Below the pieces are notes generated by a model. That model worked only from the letters and a program-made list of their open reading frames with translations, did not search any database and had not been told where the DNA came from. Position numbers and translations under genes: made by a program. From Deltaproteobacteria bacterium (GTDB taxonomy: Bacteria; Desulfobacterota; GWC2-55-46): a stretch of 64,000 nt of DNA. Positions 43,851 through 52,806 of this stretch are shown piece after piece; position 1 is the first letter of the stretch, and the number at the start of each line of letters is the position of its first letter. Where the stretch lies: NCBI GenBank assembly GCA_015075075.1, contig JABTVA010000007.1, positions 93,115-157,114 of the forward strand, read 5' to 3'.

Positions 43851-43934
43851 GGTAACCTCTAAAAATTAAAAATTTTTCCCGCTTTTCCCGGCCTGACACA
43901 GAATCCGTGGAAAAGATAATTTTTAGAGGTTGCC
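43851..43934. repeat. MITE-like inverted repeat, family A copy 3
   Basis: 84 bp, ends GGTAACCTCTAAAAATT and AATTTTTAGAGGTTGCC. Lies between the convergent ends of znuB (one base after its stop) and gspM, where the long hairpin could terminate both transcripts. Confidence 0.8.
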
Positions 43935-43940
43935 TTAAGG

Positions 43941-44504
43941 TCACTCCTTCGTTATGAGCGAGGCCCGGAGCACGGCGTCAACGAGGTCCCTGTCCTCGAA
44001 CCTTTCCTTTATGGATAGCTCCCTTACGACGATGAGCCTCTCCCCGTGCTCCGCCTGATAGAGGAAGTTCACGAGCTCGTTCATGTCCACGCCTTCGAGC
44101 CTCGCCTCCACCGGGCTTTCCGCGTACCCGGCGTCCGCCTTCTCCTCCAGGGGCTTTATCGACTTTATCTTCCCGTCTATCCCGGTCCTCTTGGCAATGC
44201 CTTCTATAGCGGCCACGGCGGACTCCCCTGTCGGCGCCGCCTTTGCCGCCATCGAGTCGAGAAGGGCCTTTTTCGCAAGGTACTCTCCCCGGAGCGCCTC
44301 CATTGCCGCGAGGTCGCGCGAGGCAGCGGCTACCGACCTCTTCAAGTCAGCGTACCTTCCGTAGAAGAAGAGGGCCAGTATTACGACGGCCATAGGTACC
44401 GCGATGTACGCCGCGTAGCGGTAAGTCTTTTTCCTGTCCATATTTAACCCGGCCGCACCGTGCAATAATGCGGGCAGAGCGCTTCTAAGTTCCATCCTAT
44501 TCAC
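43941..44504 (-). CDS. gspM: Type II secretion inner-membrane protein GspM
   Basis: 187 residues. GTG start overlapping the gspL stop (GTGA). One N-terminal membrane helix (YAAYIAVPMAVVILALFFYG) followed by a coiled coil and a ferredoxin-like periplasmic domain (SPVEARLEGVDMNELVNFLY), the GspM/PilO plan. Identification rests on this topology and its place after gspK and gspL. With GspL and GspF it forms the inner-membrane assembly platform. Confidence 0.82.
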   Translation of the reverse strand: MNRMELRSALPALLHGAAGLNMDRKKTYRYAAYIAVPMAVVILALFFYGRYADLKRSVAAASRDLAAMEALRGEYLAKKALLDSMAAKAAPTGESAVAAIEGIAKRTGIDGKIKSIKPLEEKADAGYAESPVEARLEGVDMNELVNFLYQAEHGERLIVVRELSIKERFEDRDLVDAVLRASLITKE

Positions 44505-45805
44505 CTCAGGTAAGCATTCAGGCTGAAAGAGGTCCCGCCCCCGGGCCTCGCCCTTGTCTCATCCAGGCTCACATCCTTGAGCGGGCCCCCTGCGAGCGCC
44601 TCCTTGAGCCTCCCCGCGACCTCGAAGGTCGGGGCCTCGCCCCTCGCGACCACCCTGCCCTCCGGGCCCAGGACTATTTCTGTAAACTTTATCCCGGCAT
44701 CGTCCGGCACTGCTTCCGATATCCCGAGGAGGGCGTCAAGGGAGCTTACGCCCCTGCCCGTCGCGGCCAGCTCTTTATCCATCGCGCCGAGCCTTGTCTC
44801 GAGCTGATATACCGGGTCGGCCGCGCTCCTCTCCCCAGGAAAGAGCTCGGCGTATTGGGACCTGAGCGCCTCGTTGTAGGAGTCGAGCTCGTCCGAGAGC
44901 CCCATGTACCTTGCGTAAAGGTCCCCGGCAAGGAGGAGCGCGAGGACGAAAGCAAGGACCGCGGCGGTCTTAAGCCCCCTCATCTTCGCGGCCTTCTCGC
45001 GCGTGTACTCGAACTCGCCGCGCCTGAAATTGACCATCTCGGCAAGACGGCCGCTGTCCTCTATGACGGCCAGCGCGAGCGCAAGCGCCCCCCCGGGCGG
45101 GCACCCGGCGGGGAGCTCCAGGCGGGTCTGCCTCGCCCCGTGGAAGATCTCCGCCAGCTCGCCCTCGTCCCATCCTATGCTGTAGACCTCGTCTATTGCC
45201 ATGCCCTCAGCGTCCAGGAACTCGGCAGCGAGATGCACGCTCTCAATGCCACTTACAGGCTTAAAGAGCCTGGGCGCGCCGTTATCAACGACCGCGAACG
45301 CGCCGGGCACGAGGACCGCCCTGGCGCCTTCGGCTGGGGAGGATATGAGGGCGTCCGCGGCGAAAAGGCCGGAACCCATCCAGCACGGGTCGATGCCCAT
45401 CGAATTCAGGATTTCGAGATGGCCGCGGACGAGCCTCCTTTCGGCTGCGACCGCCAGGAACCTGCCGGCCCCGAGCGGCACCGCGTCCATGACCACGTCA
45501 TCGACCTCCACGTGCAAGAGCCCCGCGAGCTCGAATGGCAGGGCCTCGAGCACCTTCTTCCTTTCGCTGAAGGGCATCTCCACCACCCTGATGATAAGCT
45601 CGCCCGGGGGAAGGCTTACCAGCACCCGGCCAAAGGCCCTGCCCCTTTTCATGGCGGCCTGGTCCATGACCGCGGATAACGCCGCCTTGAGCCCGTCGTC
45701 TCCAGGCCCCTCTATCGAGGCGTCGAAAAAAGCAAGCGGCTTGCCCGACTCGAATGCCCCGGCCAGCACCCGCTCACTGCCGATATCCAATACAAGTACC
45801 TTCAT
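44501..45805 (-). CDS. gspL: Type II secretion protein GspL
   Basis: 434 residues. The N-terminal cytoplasmic half is actin-like (VLVLDIGSERVLAGAF; VVEMPFSERKKVLEALPFEL), the part that binds GspE. One membrane helix (GLKTAAVLAFVLALLLAGDL, about 275-295) and a periplasmic ferredoxin-like domain follow. The order gspK-gspL-gspM is standard. Four-base spacing and GTGA overlap with its neighbours suggest coupled translation. Confidence 0.9.
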   Translation of the reverse strand: MKVLVLDIGSERVLAGAFESGKPLAFFDASIEGPGDDGLKAALSAVMDQAAMKRGRAFGRVLVSLPPGELIIRVVEMPFSERKKVLEALPFELAGLLHVEVDDVVMDAVPLGAGRFLAVAAERRLVRGHLEILNSMGIDPCWMGSGLFAADALISSPAEGARAVLVPGAFAVVDNGAPRLFKPVSGIESVHLAAEFLDAEGMAIDEVYSIGWDEGELAEIFHGARQTRLELPAGCPPGGALALALAVIEDSGRLAEMVNFRRGEFEYTREKAAKMRGLKTAAVLAFVLALLLAGDLYARYMGLSDELDSYNEALRSQYAELFPGERSAADPVYQLETRLGAMDKELAATGRGVSSLDALLGISEAVPDDAGIKFTEIVLGPEGRVVARGEAPTFEVAGRLKEALAGGPLKDVSLDETRARPGGGTSFSLNAYLR

Positions 45806-45809
45806 ACGC

Positions 45810-46763
45810 TCACATCTCCCTCCAGTAGAGGACCCCTCCCCCTATCCGGACCACGGCCTCGACCTCCCTTATGACGTCTCCTGCCCTGGCCCTCGAATGT
45901 ATCCTCCATATGTTGCTCGTGGTCGTTATCCGGTCCTGGATGGTGAAACCGGCCTTCTCGAAACCCGGGACCTTCATTACCTGGGACCTGTCGGTGAAAG
46001 GCGTGTTTTTCCTGTACCTTATAATCTCGTCCGCAAGCTCGCCTGTCATCTCCTCGGAAAGCGCGGCCAATACCGGCCTCGGGGCGGTATTGACGTTCAC
46101 GAGCCCGTCAGGGCTGTATGGCGTAAGGTGCCCTCCGACGGCATTGAAGACTTCCGGCGTAAAGCCTTTTACGAGCAGGAGCTCCTCTACGCTCTCAGGG
46201 AACCCGTTCCTCGGCGCGTACGGCGGGGCCAGGCCCTTGTAGAACCGCTCCTCTGCCCCGCGGGACCTCGGCGTTGAGTCGGTGTCTATCCAGTCGGCAA
46301 GGGCGTCGGCAAGCTCCTCCCCGGCCCTCTTCTCCTTGAGGAGCCTTGTCATGACCCCGTGCAACTTCTGGTCAAGGGCCCCTGTCATGGGATAGGCTAT
46401 TCGGAGAGAGGCCCTCGACCTCTCGTCCACTGCCCGTATCGCTATTCCGAGGCCGTCCTCCAGGGGCTTTGAAAAGACCAGCCCGGCCTCGTCCGTCACG
46501 ATATTCGGCTCTTTTTTAAGGAGCTCTTCGAGACCGGCCCTGGCAAGCGCAACACCATCAGCGGCAAGCACGCCGGCCCTGGCAGAGTCCTTCAATACCC
46601 CGGCCCTGGACGAGGCCACATATGACCTGTAGATAAAATCTGTAACAAGGGCCGTAAGCACGGCCACGACCAGAAGGACCGTAACAAGGGCAAGGCCGCT
46701 CTCACCTTTTACACATTTTCCACTCTTAAAACGCTCTGTTATAGTAAAAACATGAGGAATCAT
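45810..46763 (-). CDS. gspK: Type II secretion minor pseudopilin GspK
   Basis: 317 residues. Prepilin peptide with Gly before LALVTVLLVVAVLTALVTDF, lacking Glu5 as usual for GspK (Val here). A large alpha domain inserted in the pilin fold includes DWIDTDSTPRSRGAEE and the helix-hairpin-helix-like SVEELLLVKGFTPEVFNAVG. GspK caps the pseudopilus tip with GspI and GspJ. Overlaps the gspJ stop by ATGA. Confidence 0.92.
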   Translation of the reverse strand: MIPHVFTITERFKSGKCVKGESGLALVTVLLVVAVLTALVTDFIYRSYVASSRAGVLKDSARAGVLAADGVALARAGLEELLKKEPNIVTDEAGLVFSKPLEDGLGIAIRAVDERSRASLRIAYPMTGALDQKLHGVMTRLLKEKRAGEELADALADWIDTDSTPRSRGAEERFYKGLAPPYAPRNGFPESVEELLLVKGFTPEVFNAVGGHLTPYSPDGLVNVNTAPRPVLAALSEEMTGELADEIIRYRKNTPFTDRSQVMKVPGFEKAGFTIQDRITTTSNIWRIHSRARAGDVIREVEAVVRIGGGVLYWREM

Positions 46764-47371
46764 CTTATCATGGTCGGGGTGGTCATGGCGAGTTCCTCAC
46801 CGGAGGCGAGGGTCATCTTCACGGTCATGGCCCTGGGGACCGAGCCCTCAAGCTCGGAGTCCCACGCCTTTGACCAGTCCTTTCCGTTAAAAAGGCTAAC
46901 CTCGAAGCCCTTTATGTCCTCGACAACCCTGAAACTCATCTTCTCTCCGAGGTAAGGGCTCCACACCTCCTTTAGGAGGTGCCTCCTGCCTCCGTCCCGC
47001 TCTATCGAATAGCTTACGGCCATAAGGTCGCTTTTGGGGGCGTCCCCGGCTTGGACAGGATAGGAAAAAAATGTGAATGAGACCGTTGAATTGCTCCTCA
47101 CCTTCCCTGTCTTGAAGAATGTTACGGGACTGCCCCGCCTCGCGTACGCGGAGCGGACCTCGCTTGCCATCCTTTCAAGCGCCCTTCCGGCCTCCACGTT
47201 CCTGACGGCCTCCTCTCTCGCCCTGGTCCCGGCCCCGGCAACCGAGAAGAAGACGGAATAGAGCGACGCAAGGAGGATTGCCGTGAGGGAGACCGCCACC
47301 AGTAGCTCTATGAGAGTAAACCCGCGGTCATTCCCTGACAAACGATATGAGCGAGAAAAACGACCCTTCAT
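46760..47371 (-). CDS. gspJ: Type II secretion minor pseudopilin GspJ
   Basis: About 203 residues. Prepilin motif DRGFTLIELLVAVSLTAILL with Glu5, then a pilin domain with ALERMASEVRSAYARRG. Start taken at ATG 47371, inside the end of gspI; ATG 47389 is also possible. Tip-complex subunit. Confidence 0.9.
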   Translation of the reverse strand: MKGRFSRSYRLSGNDRGFTLIELLVAVSLTAILLASLYSVFFSVAGAGTRAREEAVRNVEAGRALERMASEVRSAYARRGSPVTFFKTGKVRSNSTVSFTFFSYPVQAGDAPKSDLMAVSYSIERDGGRRHLLKEVWSPYLGEKMSFRVVEDIKGFEVSLFNGKDWSKAWDSELEGSVPRAMTVKMTLASGEELAMTTPTMIR

Positions 47372-47666
47372 GGCCGACCTTGAGCTCAAGCCTTTTTACC
47401 CCCTTTAATTCCGTATCCTCGCTCGCAAGCTCCCATGTATAGCCGGGGAAGCCTTCCCCGAAGCCGCCGTCAAGCGACGAAAGCCTTCCTTCGAGCTTAA
47501 GCTCCTCCATCTTCTGGAGGCCGAGGACCACAGAGACCGCCTCCCGGCTGCTCCGCGCGGCCACGTTCAGGTGGTAGTTGAAGCTCGTAACGAGGATCGC
47601 GACGGCGCCTGAAAGTACGGCCAGCGCTATCATGACCTCGATGAGGGTGAAGCCCCTCTTATCCAT
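47328..47666 (-). CDS. gspI: Type II secretion minor pseudopilin GspI
   Basis: 112 residues. MDKRGFTLIEVMIALAVLSG prepilin motif immediately after the start; ATG 47666 has GGGAGGG upstream. ARSSREAVSVVLGLQKMEEL is typical GspI. Overlaps gspH by eight bases and gspJ by 44. Confidence 0.92.
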   Translation of the reverse strand: MDKRGFTLIEVMIALAVLSGAVAILVTSFNYHLNVAARSSREAVSVVLGLQKMEELKLEGRLSSLDGGFGEGFPGYTWELASEDTELKGVKRLELKVGHEGSFFSLISFVRE

Positions 47667-48285
47667 CCTGTCCCTCCCCTGTCCCCGGATACGATAACGA
47701 CGCCTTCCCGGTGTACGGGTTATAGGAGACGACGGCCTTCCTCCCACCCGACAAAAGGGTCACCTCGAAGGGGTCGGAGCCCCTGCTCGTAAGAGCTACG
47801 AAGGCCTCGCCGCGGCTTACGCGCCCGAGCCCGGGGCTGAAGACCTCGCCTATCTCCACACCGGGGCTCAACTTTCCGCCCCTTGCGACGGGTTCGGTGA
47901 CCCGCGTGAATTCCCTGCCGTCCGCCGAGGCCTCGACGCGGACCGCCGCTCCCGCGAGGTCGAAATGTATCCGGTACTGGGACCTCGTCGCAACGGCCCT
48001 CTCCCCGATGAACGAGGCAAGGAGGGCGAGCCTGTCGGCGTCGGATTCGAGGCGCCGGTCGCCGAGGGACTGGAACCTCGGGAGAACGAAGGCGAGCGTT
48101 ACGCCTATGACGGCGATTACGGCGATGAGTTCGAGAAGCGAGAATCCGTGTGAGTGGGAAAGCGCCGGAGAACGTGAGCGGTGCGTATCGGACGTGCGGG
48201 GGTGTGCGGAGACTCTCTCAAGGCCATCAGCCCCGGGGGGGCCTTTGGCCTGTCTTCGTCTATACAGGACGTCATAACTTCGCAT
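47659..48285 (-). CDS. gspH: Type II secretion pseudopilin GspH
   Basis: Prepilin motif SHGFSLLELIAVIAVIGVTL with Glu5, then the GspH-type sheet (FVALTSRGSDPFEVTLLSGG). Start unclear: ATG 48285 has AGGAG ten bases upstream and gives a 50-residue leader, unusually long; no ATG, GTG or TTG lies nearer. A frame error in the leader is possible. Minor pseudopilin next to gspG. Confidence 0.82.
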   Translation of the reverse strand: MRSYDVLYRRRQAKGPPGADGLERVSAHPRTSDTHRSRSPALSHSHGFSLLELIAVIAVIGVTLAFVLPRFQSLGDRRLESDADRLALLASFIGERAVATRSQYRIHFDLAGAAVRVEASADGREFTRVTEPVARGGKLSPGVEIGEVFSPGLGRVSRGEAFVALTSRGSDPFEVTLLSGGRKAVVSYNPYTGKASLSYPGTGEGQDG

Positions 48286-48451
48286 ACCGGCGTTGCTCCT
48301 CGGCTCGACACTGCGACGCACTACACAAGTGCGCCTCGTTCCGAGCCTTCGTCGCGCCTTGGTCTGCCTTGTTCTGACGCCCTGTATGGCGCAATCGACC
48401 TTTCTCGCCATATGCAATCAAATCTAATCGGGGCAATGCTGCCCCGGGGCT

Positions 48452-48884
48452 TCAGTCGAGCTCCCAGCTTTTTATGTCAGCGTCGAACCCCTCGCCGCCC
48501 CGTGCGCCGTCCGCGCCCCAGGAGATTATGTCATAATCTCCGCTCTGGCCCGGCGAAGCGTATATGAAGGGGCTGCCCCAGGGGTCGCCGGGCACCTTGT
48601 TTTTCTCGAGATACCCTCCGTCGCGCCACTTGGCAGGGATCCTGCCGGACTCGGGCTTCCTGACCAGGGCTTCGAGCCCCTGCTCGGTCGAGGGGTAAAA
48701 GCCGTTGTCGAGCCTGTAGAGCCTGAGGGCCGTCTCGAGGTTCTGGATCTGGACCCTGGCCTCGACCACCCTGGCCGGTCCTGCCGACGATCCTTCGGCG
48801 CGATTATAGCGGCGAGGGTGCTGAGTATCGCGATGACGATAAGAAGCTCCATGAGCGTAAACCCTTGCTGTTCCTGAGCATCAT
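48452..48884 (-). CDS. gspG: Type II secretion major pseudopilin GspG, frameshifted
   Basis: About 143 residues when repaired. From ATG 48884 (or 48881): MLRNSKGF, one missing T, then [20 protein letters not shown] with Glu5; a second break near 48785 is followed by [20 protein letters not shown] to the stop. The rest is diagnostic: [27 protein letters not shown] and [20 protein letters not shown] (calcium-binding loop). Main subunit of the pseudopilus. First gene of the minus-strand gspGHIJKLM arm; no strong ribosome site seen. Confidence 0.88.
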
Positions 48885-48940
48885 GATGTTATGATATATC
48901 AATTCAACGGCGATAACAAATAATTTTTATCTCGCCGCAC

Positions 48941-48968
48941 TTGAAAATCCCGCCGGTTTTGTTACAAT
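48941..48968 (+). promoter_or_regulatory. Probable sigma-70 promoter of the luxR-gspCDEF operon
   Basis: TTGAAA, 16-base spacer, TACAAT, leaving a leader of about 180 nt before the luxR-type start at 49157. The gspG promoter on the opposite strand must lie in the same 270-bp gap but was not identified. Confidence 0.5.
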
Positions 48969-49156
48969 TAGTCTGCTGCATGTTTCCGCGCCTCCGCAAC
49001 CCAGCGGGCGCGCCGAGCCGGAAGGGACGGTGATTACAAGAGAGAGATAGCCTTCGACCTCCCATTCATGGTCTGAGAAGTCCTGCCGAATGTTGTCCCG
49101 TTTGTCTCCGTAAACGAAGACGTCGAACAACAAGCTATCAAGCGAGGTGGGGCTCG

Positions 49157-49792
49157 ATGAGCATCAGGGTGATGGTCGCATTCAGCAACGACCTTTTCTC
49201 CGAGGGCGTGACAAGGCTACTTGAGGACGAAGACGACTTTGAGGCCGACTATATATCCGCCGGAAGCGAAATTCTCGACGGCGACATCGAATCCGCCGAT
49301 GTCATACTGACCGACTTCCCCACGCTGTACAGCTCTTTCCAGAAGCTCGACCCTTCCACGAAGAACGGGTTCATACTGCTCGACACCGACTGCGGCAAAG
49401 ACAATATCATCTCCGCCATAATAGCCAGGAACCTGAAAGGCGTGCTCCTATCGGAAGCCTCGCCCGCGGTCCTCAAGAAGGCCATACGGTCCGTCGCCTC
49501 CGGCGACATATGGATGGACAAGGCTACCGTAAAGGACCTCCTCTGGAGCGTGAACAGGCTCAAAAAGGAGCGTGGCGAGGTCCTCTCGCCCAAGGAGAAG
49601 GAAATAGTGGCCCTTGCCGGGAGGGGCCTCCGGAACAGGGAGATAGCCGACAAGCTCAGGATAAGCGAGCTTACGGTGAAAACACACCTACACAGGATAT
49701 TCAAGAAGCTGGGCATCACCACGCGGTCCCAGCTCATAAACTATTCGATGAGAAACCCGGCGGCCCGGGAAGCGCTCTTCCCGGGTAAATGA
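49157..49792 (+). CDS. LuxR-family regulator with atypical receiver domain
   Basis: 211 residues. The N-terminal receiver fold (VMVAFSNDLFSEGVTRLLED) keeps an Asp at the acceptor position (ADVILTDF, D53) but lacks the acidic pair and the conserved Lys (LLSEASP). C-terminal HTH: LSPKEKEIVALAGRGLRNRE, IADKLRISELTVKTHLHRIF. The gene ends ATGA overlapping gspC, so it is the first gene of the T2SS CDEF operon, an unusual place for a regulator. GAGGTGGGG precedes the ATG. Probably controls the divergent T2SS arms. Confidence 0.88.
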   Translation: MSIRVMVAFSNDLFSEGVTRLLEDEDDFEADYISAGSEILDGDIESADVILTDFPTLYSSFQKLDPSTKNGFILLDTDCGKDNIISAIIARNLKGVLLSEASPAVLKKAIRSVASGDIWMDKATVKDLLWSVNRLKKERGEVLSPKEKEIVALAGRGLRNREIADKLRISELTVKTHLHRIFKKLGITTRSQLINYSMRNPAAREALFPGK

Positions 49793-50691
49793 GCCGGGTC
49801 TTAAGGAGAAAGCGCATCAGGATGTCAAGGATAAGGATAGTCAATATCGTACTGGCGCTTGCCGCGTTTCCGCTACTCGGGCTCCTCGCCCGGGACTACA
49901 TATTGCTCGGATACCAGCCGAAGCCCAGGCTCCAGGCCGCGGCCTCGCATGAAGAGCCCATGACCGAAGCCGCCTTCGAGGACTACGCACCGGTCGTCGA
50001 GAAGGGCGTCTACCCCGGGAAGGCAGGGAAGCTTGCGAGGATTGAGCTCAGGGGGCCGGCAGGCACAGGCCAGGAGGCCCCCTTGCCCGAACTGAAGCTC
50101 GTCGGCACTTATACCGGGGCCAGGGGCTTTGCCGTTTTCAGCAAGGAGGGCGCGGAAGGGGAAACGGTCTTCAAGGTCGGCGACAGCGTCTTCGGCTCGG
50201 GCGTCCTCTTGTCGGTCTCTCCGGGCAGGGCCGTAGTGTCAACCGGCTCCGGGCAGGCCGCGTACAGGGTCTTCGTCGAGTACATACCGGAATCCCTATC
50301 GGCCATGGGGGAAAAGAGCGCGGCTTCGGCCCCGCCGGGAAAGGGCGCCGCCTACTCAAGGCAGGTTACCGAGAAGGACTGGGTCATAGAGCGGGGGGCC
50401 GTTGAGAGCGCGCTCGGCGACATGGGCAGGATAATGACGGACGCCCGGCTTACCCCGAGTGTTTCGAACGGCTCGGTCCAGGGCTTTACCCTGTCCGAGA
50501 TAAAGCCCAGGGGCGTATTCGACGCCATCGGCCTAAGGGACGGCGACGTCCTAACGAGCATCAACGGCTACAGGATAGACTCGCCTGAAAAGGCCGTGCA
50601 GGTCCTCTCCGCCCTCAAGGGCGAGACCAGCTTCGACCTCGGCGTCATCAGGCAGGGCCGTCCCACGAGCTTCCGCTACTCCATACAGTAA
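49789..50691 (+). CDS. gspC: Type II secretion protein GspC with PDZ domain
   Basis: 300 residues. One membrane helix near residue 20-36 (IVNIVLALAAFPLLGLLARD), then a Pro-rich linker and HR domain (LPELKLVGTYTGARGFAVFS; VFKVGDSVFGSGVLLSVSPG) that contacts the secretin. C-terminal PDZ: GFTLSEIKPRGVFDAIGLRD, then GDVLTSINGYRIDSPEKAV. Links inner-membrane platform and secretin and helps select substrates. Directly followed by gspD. Confidence 0.92.
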   Translation: MSRVLRRKRIRMSRIRIVNIVLALAAFPLLGLLARDYILLGYQPKPRLQAAASHEEPMTEAAFEDYAPVVEKGVYPGKAGKLARIELRGPAGTGQEAPLPELKLVGTYTGARGFAVFSKEGAEGETVFKVGDSVFGSGVLLSVSPGRAVVSTGSGQAAYRVFVEYIPESLSAMGEKSAASAPPGKGAAYSRQVTEKDWVIERGAVESALGDMGRIMTDARLTPSVSNGSVQGFTLSEIKPRGVFDAIGLRDGDVLTSINGYRIDSPEKAVQVLSALKGETSFDLGVIRQGRPTSFRYSIQ

Positions 50692-50847
50692 GGTGAAGGG
50701 CCTTAGAGAGAATTGTGTGTTATAATCAAAGTCCAGGCTTTTGAGCTTACCTTTCAAGCCGTTTTTGCCGCCGGGTACATAGCCGTGCTCTCGGAAATCC
50801 AGTGCTGCCCCGAAACCAGACCGGCGGAGCCGGAACATGGCACCCTC

Positions 50848-52806
50848 ATGAGATACATGACAGGCAAAACGGCCCATATATACCTTCTCTTTCTTTTGGT
50901 CCTCCTTATGACGCATGCGGCATCCAGGAACGCCGAAGGGCAGGAGCAAAGGGGCCGCGCCGAAGAGATAACCCTTAACTTCGTGGACGTGGAGCTCTCG
51001 TCGCTCGTAAGGATAATGAGCGAGATAACCGGGAGGAACTTCATATACGACGAAACGCTCCGGGGCAGGGTCACGATAATAGCCCCCGGGAGGCTCACGA
51101 GCGAGGAGGCGCTTAACATATTCGTCTCCGCGCTGGAGATCAAAAATTTCACCCTCATCGAGGCGGACGGATTCTACAAGATAATCCCCGCGTCCGCGGC
51201 AAGGCAAAGCGGCACGCCGGTCGTCCGCGACCCGGACACCGCAAGGCCGGACGAGTACATAGTGCGGCTCGCGCCTCTGAGCTACATCCCTGTGCAGGAC
51301 GCCTTCTCCGCGGTCCAGCCGCTTATCTCAAGGAACGGCCAGATATCGGTCTTCGGCGCAAGGAACGCGCTCCTCCTTGTAGACACGGCCAACAACATCG
51401 CAAAGATACTCACGATACTCGCGTCTATGGACGCGCCTCAGTCCCTTACGGAGCCGGAGGTCGTGTATCTCAGGCACGCCCAGGCCGAGGTCATAGCCCA
51501 GATACTCCGGCGCGAGGAGCAGAGGAGGACCGGCATAAGGCGCGAGGATGCCGAAAGCTCGATTACCCCGGACGAGCGGCTTAACGCCATAATACTCTCC
51601 GACGCGCTCGAAGGCAGGGAGTTCTACAAGGAATTCATCGCCCTCCTCGACGTGCCCCCGCCCGAGGCGAGCAGCCGCATAAACGTATACTACCTCGAGA
51701 ACGCGGACGCCGAGGACCTCGCGAGGGTCCTTGACGCGCTTCTGCGGCCCGGGGCCGCGCCCGCAGCCGGAGAGGCGCCGGGAGCCCAGCGCATGACGCA
51801 GGAGCTTACGGGCTCCATACGGATAACCCCGAGCAGGGCCTCGAACGCCCTCATAATCATGGCATCCCCCGCCGACTACCAGAACATAATACAGGTGGTG
51901 GAAAGGCTCGACCGGAGGCCCAGACAGGTCTTCGTCGAGGCCATGATAACCGAGGTCACCGTGGACAAAGCCATAGAGCTCGGCACAAAGTTCAGGCTCA
52001 CGGCCAAAAAGGACAACGAGCCCGTGGCAATAGGCGGCGTGGGGGTCGTTGACGCGACCGCCGTCCAGAACATCCTCAACGGCCTTGCCGGGCTTACGGT
52101 CGGGGGGCTCGGGAACCTCCTTACGATCCCGGTCACGAGGACAGACGGCACGACATTCAACCTCACGGCGCCGGGGTTCGCTGTCCTTTTTTCGCTCTCC
52201 GAGTTCAAGGACATCGTAAACGTACTCTCGACACCCCAGATACTCACGAGCGACAACTCGGAGGCCGAGATAATGGTCGGCGAGAACGTGCCCTTCCTTT
52301 CGAGCCTCGAAAGGCAGCCTACGACGCAGGGCCAGCCCGTGCTCCAGTCGATAGAGAGGCGCGACGTCGGCATACGGCTCCGCATGCCAAGATAAGCGAG
52401 GGGACTTCGTCCGCCTCGACATCTACCAGGAGATTTCTCGCCATCTCCCAACGAGGACCGGAGGCGCATCCGACATCATAACGACCAAGAGGAGCGCGTC
52501 AACGAGCGTGTGGTCGTAAAGAATAACCAGACCGTCAGGATAGGGGCCCTTACAGAACAGGAGCACGAACAACAGACCCCATGTCTCTCCTCGGCGACAT
52601 CCTCTTGGGGTGGCTCTTCAAATCGAAGAGGGACCAGACCCAGAAGACCAACCTCCTTCCATAACCCCGCACATCATGCAGAGGACTCAAGGCCTGATGA
52701 CCTGAGGGACAGGAAGAGAATGGAGTTCGAGATGAACGGGCCGGACGCCGGGAAGAAGGGGCCGGGCCCCGCCGAAGGAGAAGAGAGGACGGGAACTGAT
52801 GGATAA
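50848..52806 (+). CDS. gspD: Type II secretion secretin GspD, frameshifted at 3' end
   Basis: About 650 residues. Start taken at ATG 50848 (or 50857), giving signal peptide AHIYLLFLLVLLMTHAASRN. N0-N3 domains follow (ITLNFVDVELSSLVRIMSEI; VYLRHAQAEVIAQILR; VYYLENADAEDLARVLDALL), then the secretin domain with FVEAMITEVTVDKAIELG and NVLSTPQILTSDNSEAEIMV, then VGENVPFLSS. After 52385 several indels break the frame. Fragments read ISEGDFVRLDIYQEIS, VVVKNNQTV, then LLGWLFKSKRDQTQKTNLL and TPHIMQRTQ, the normal secretin end. Stop TAA at 52806 overlaps the gspE start. Outer-membrane pore. Confidence 0.88.

Noticed and set aside
51328..52422. 364-codon open frame antisense to gspD
   Set aside because: Shadow frame of the secretin gene.
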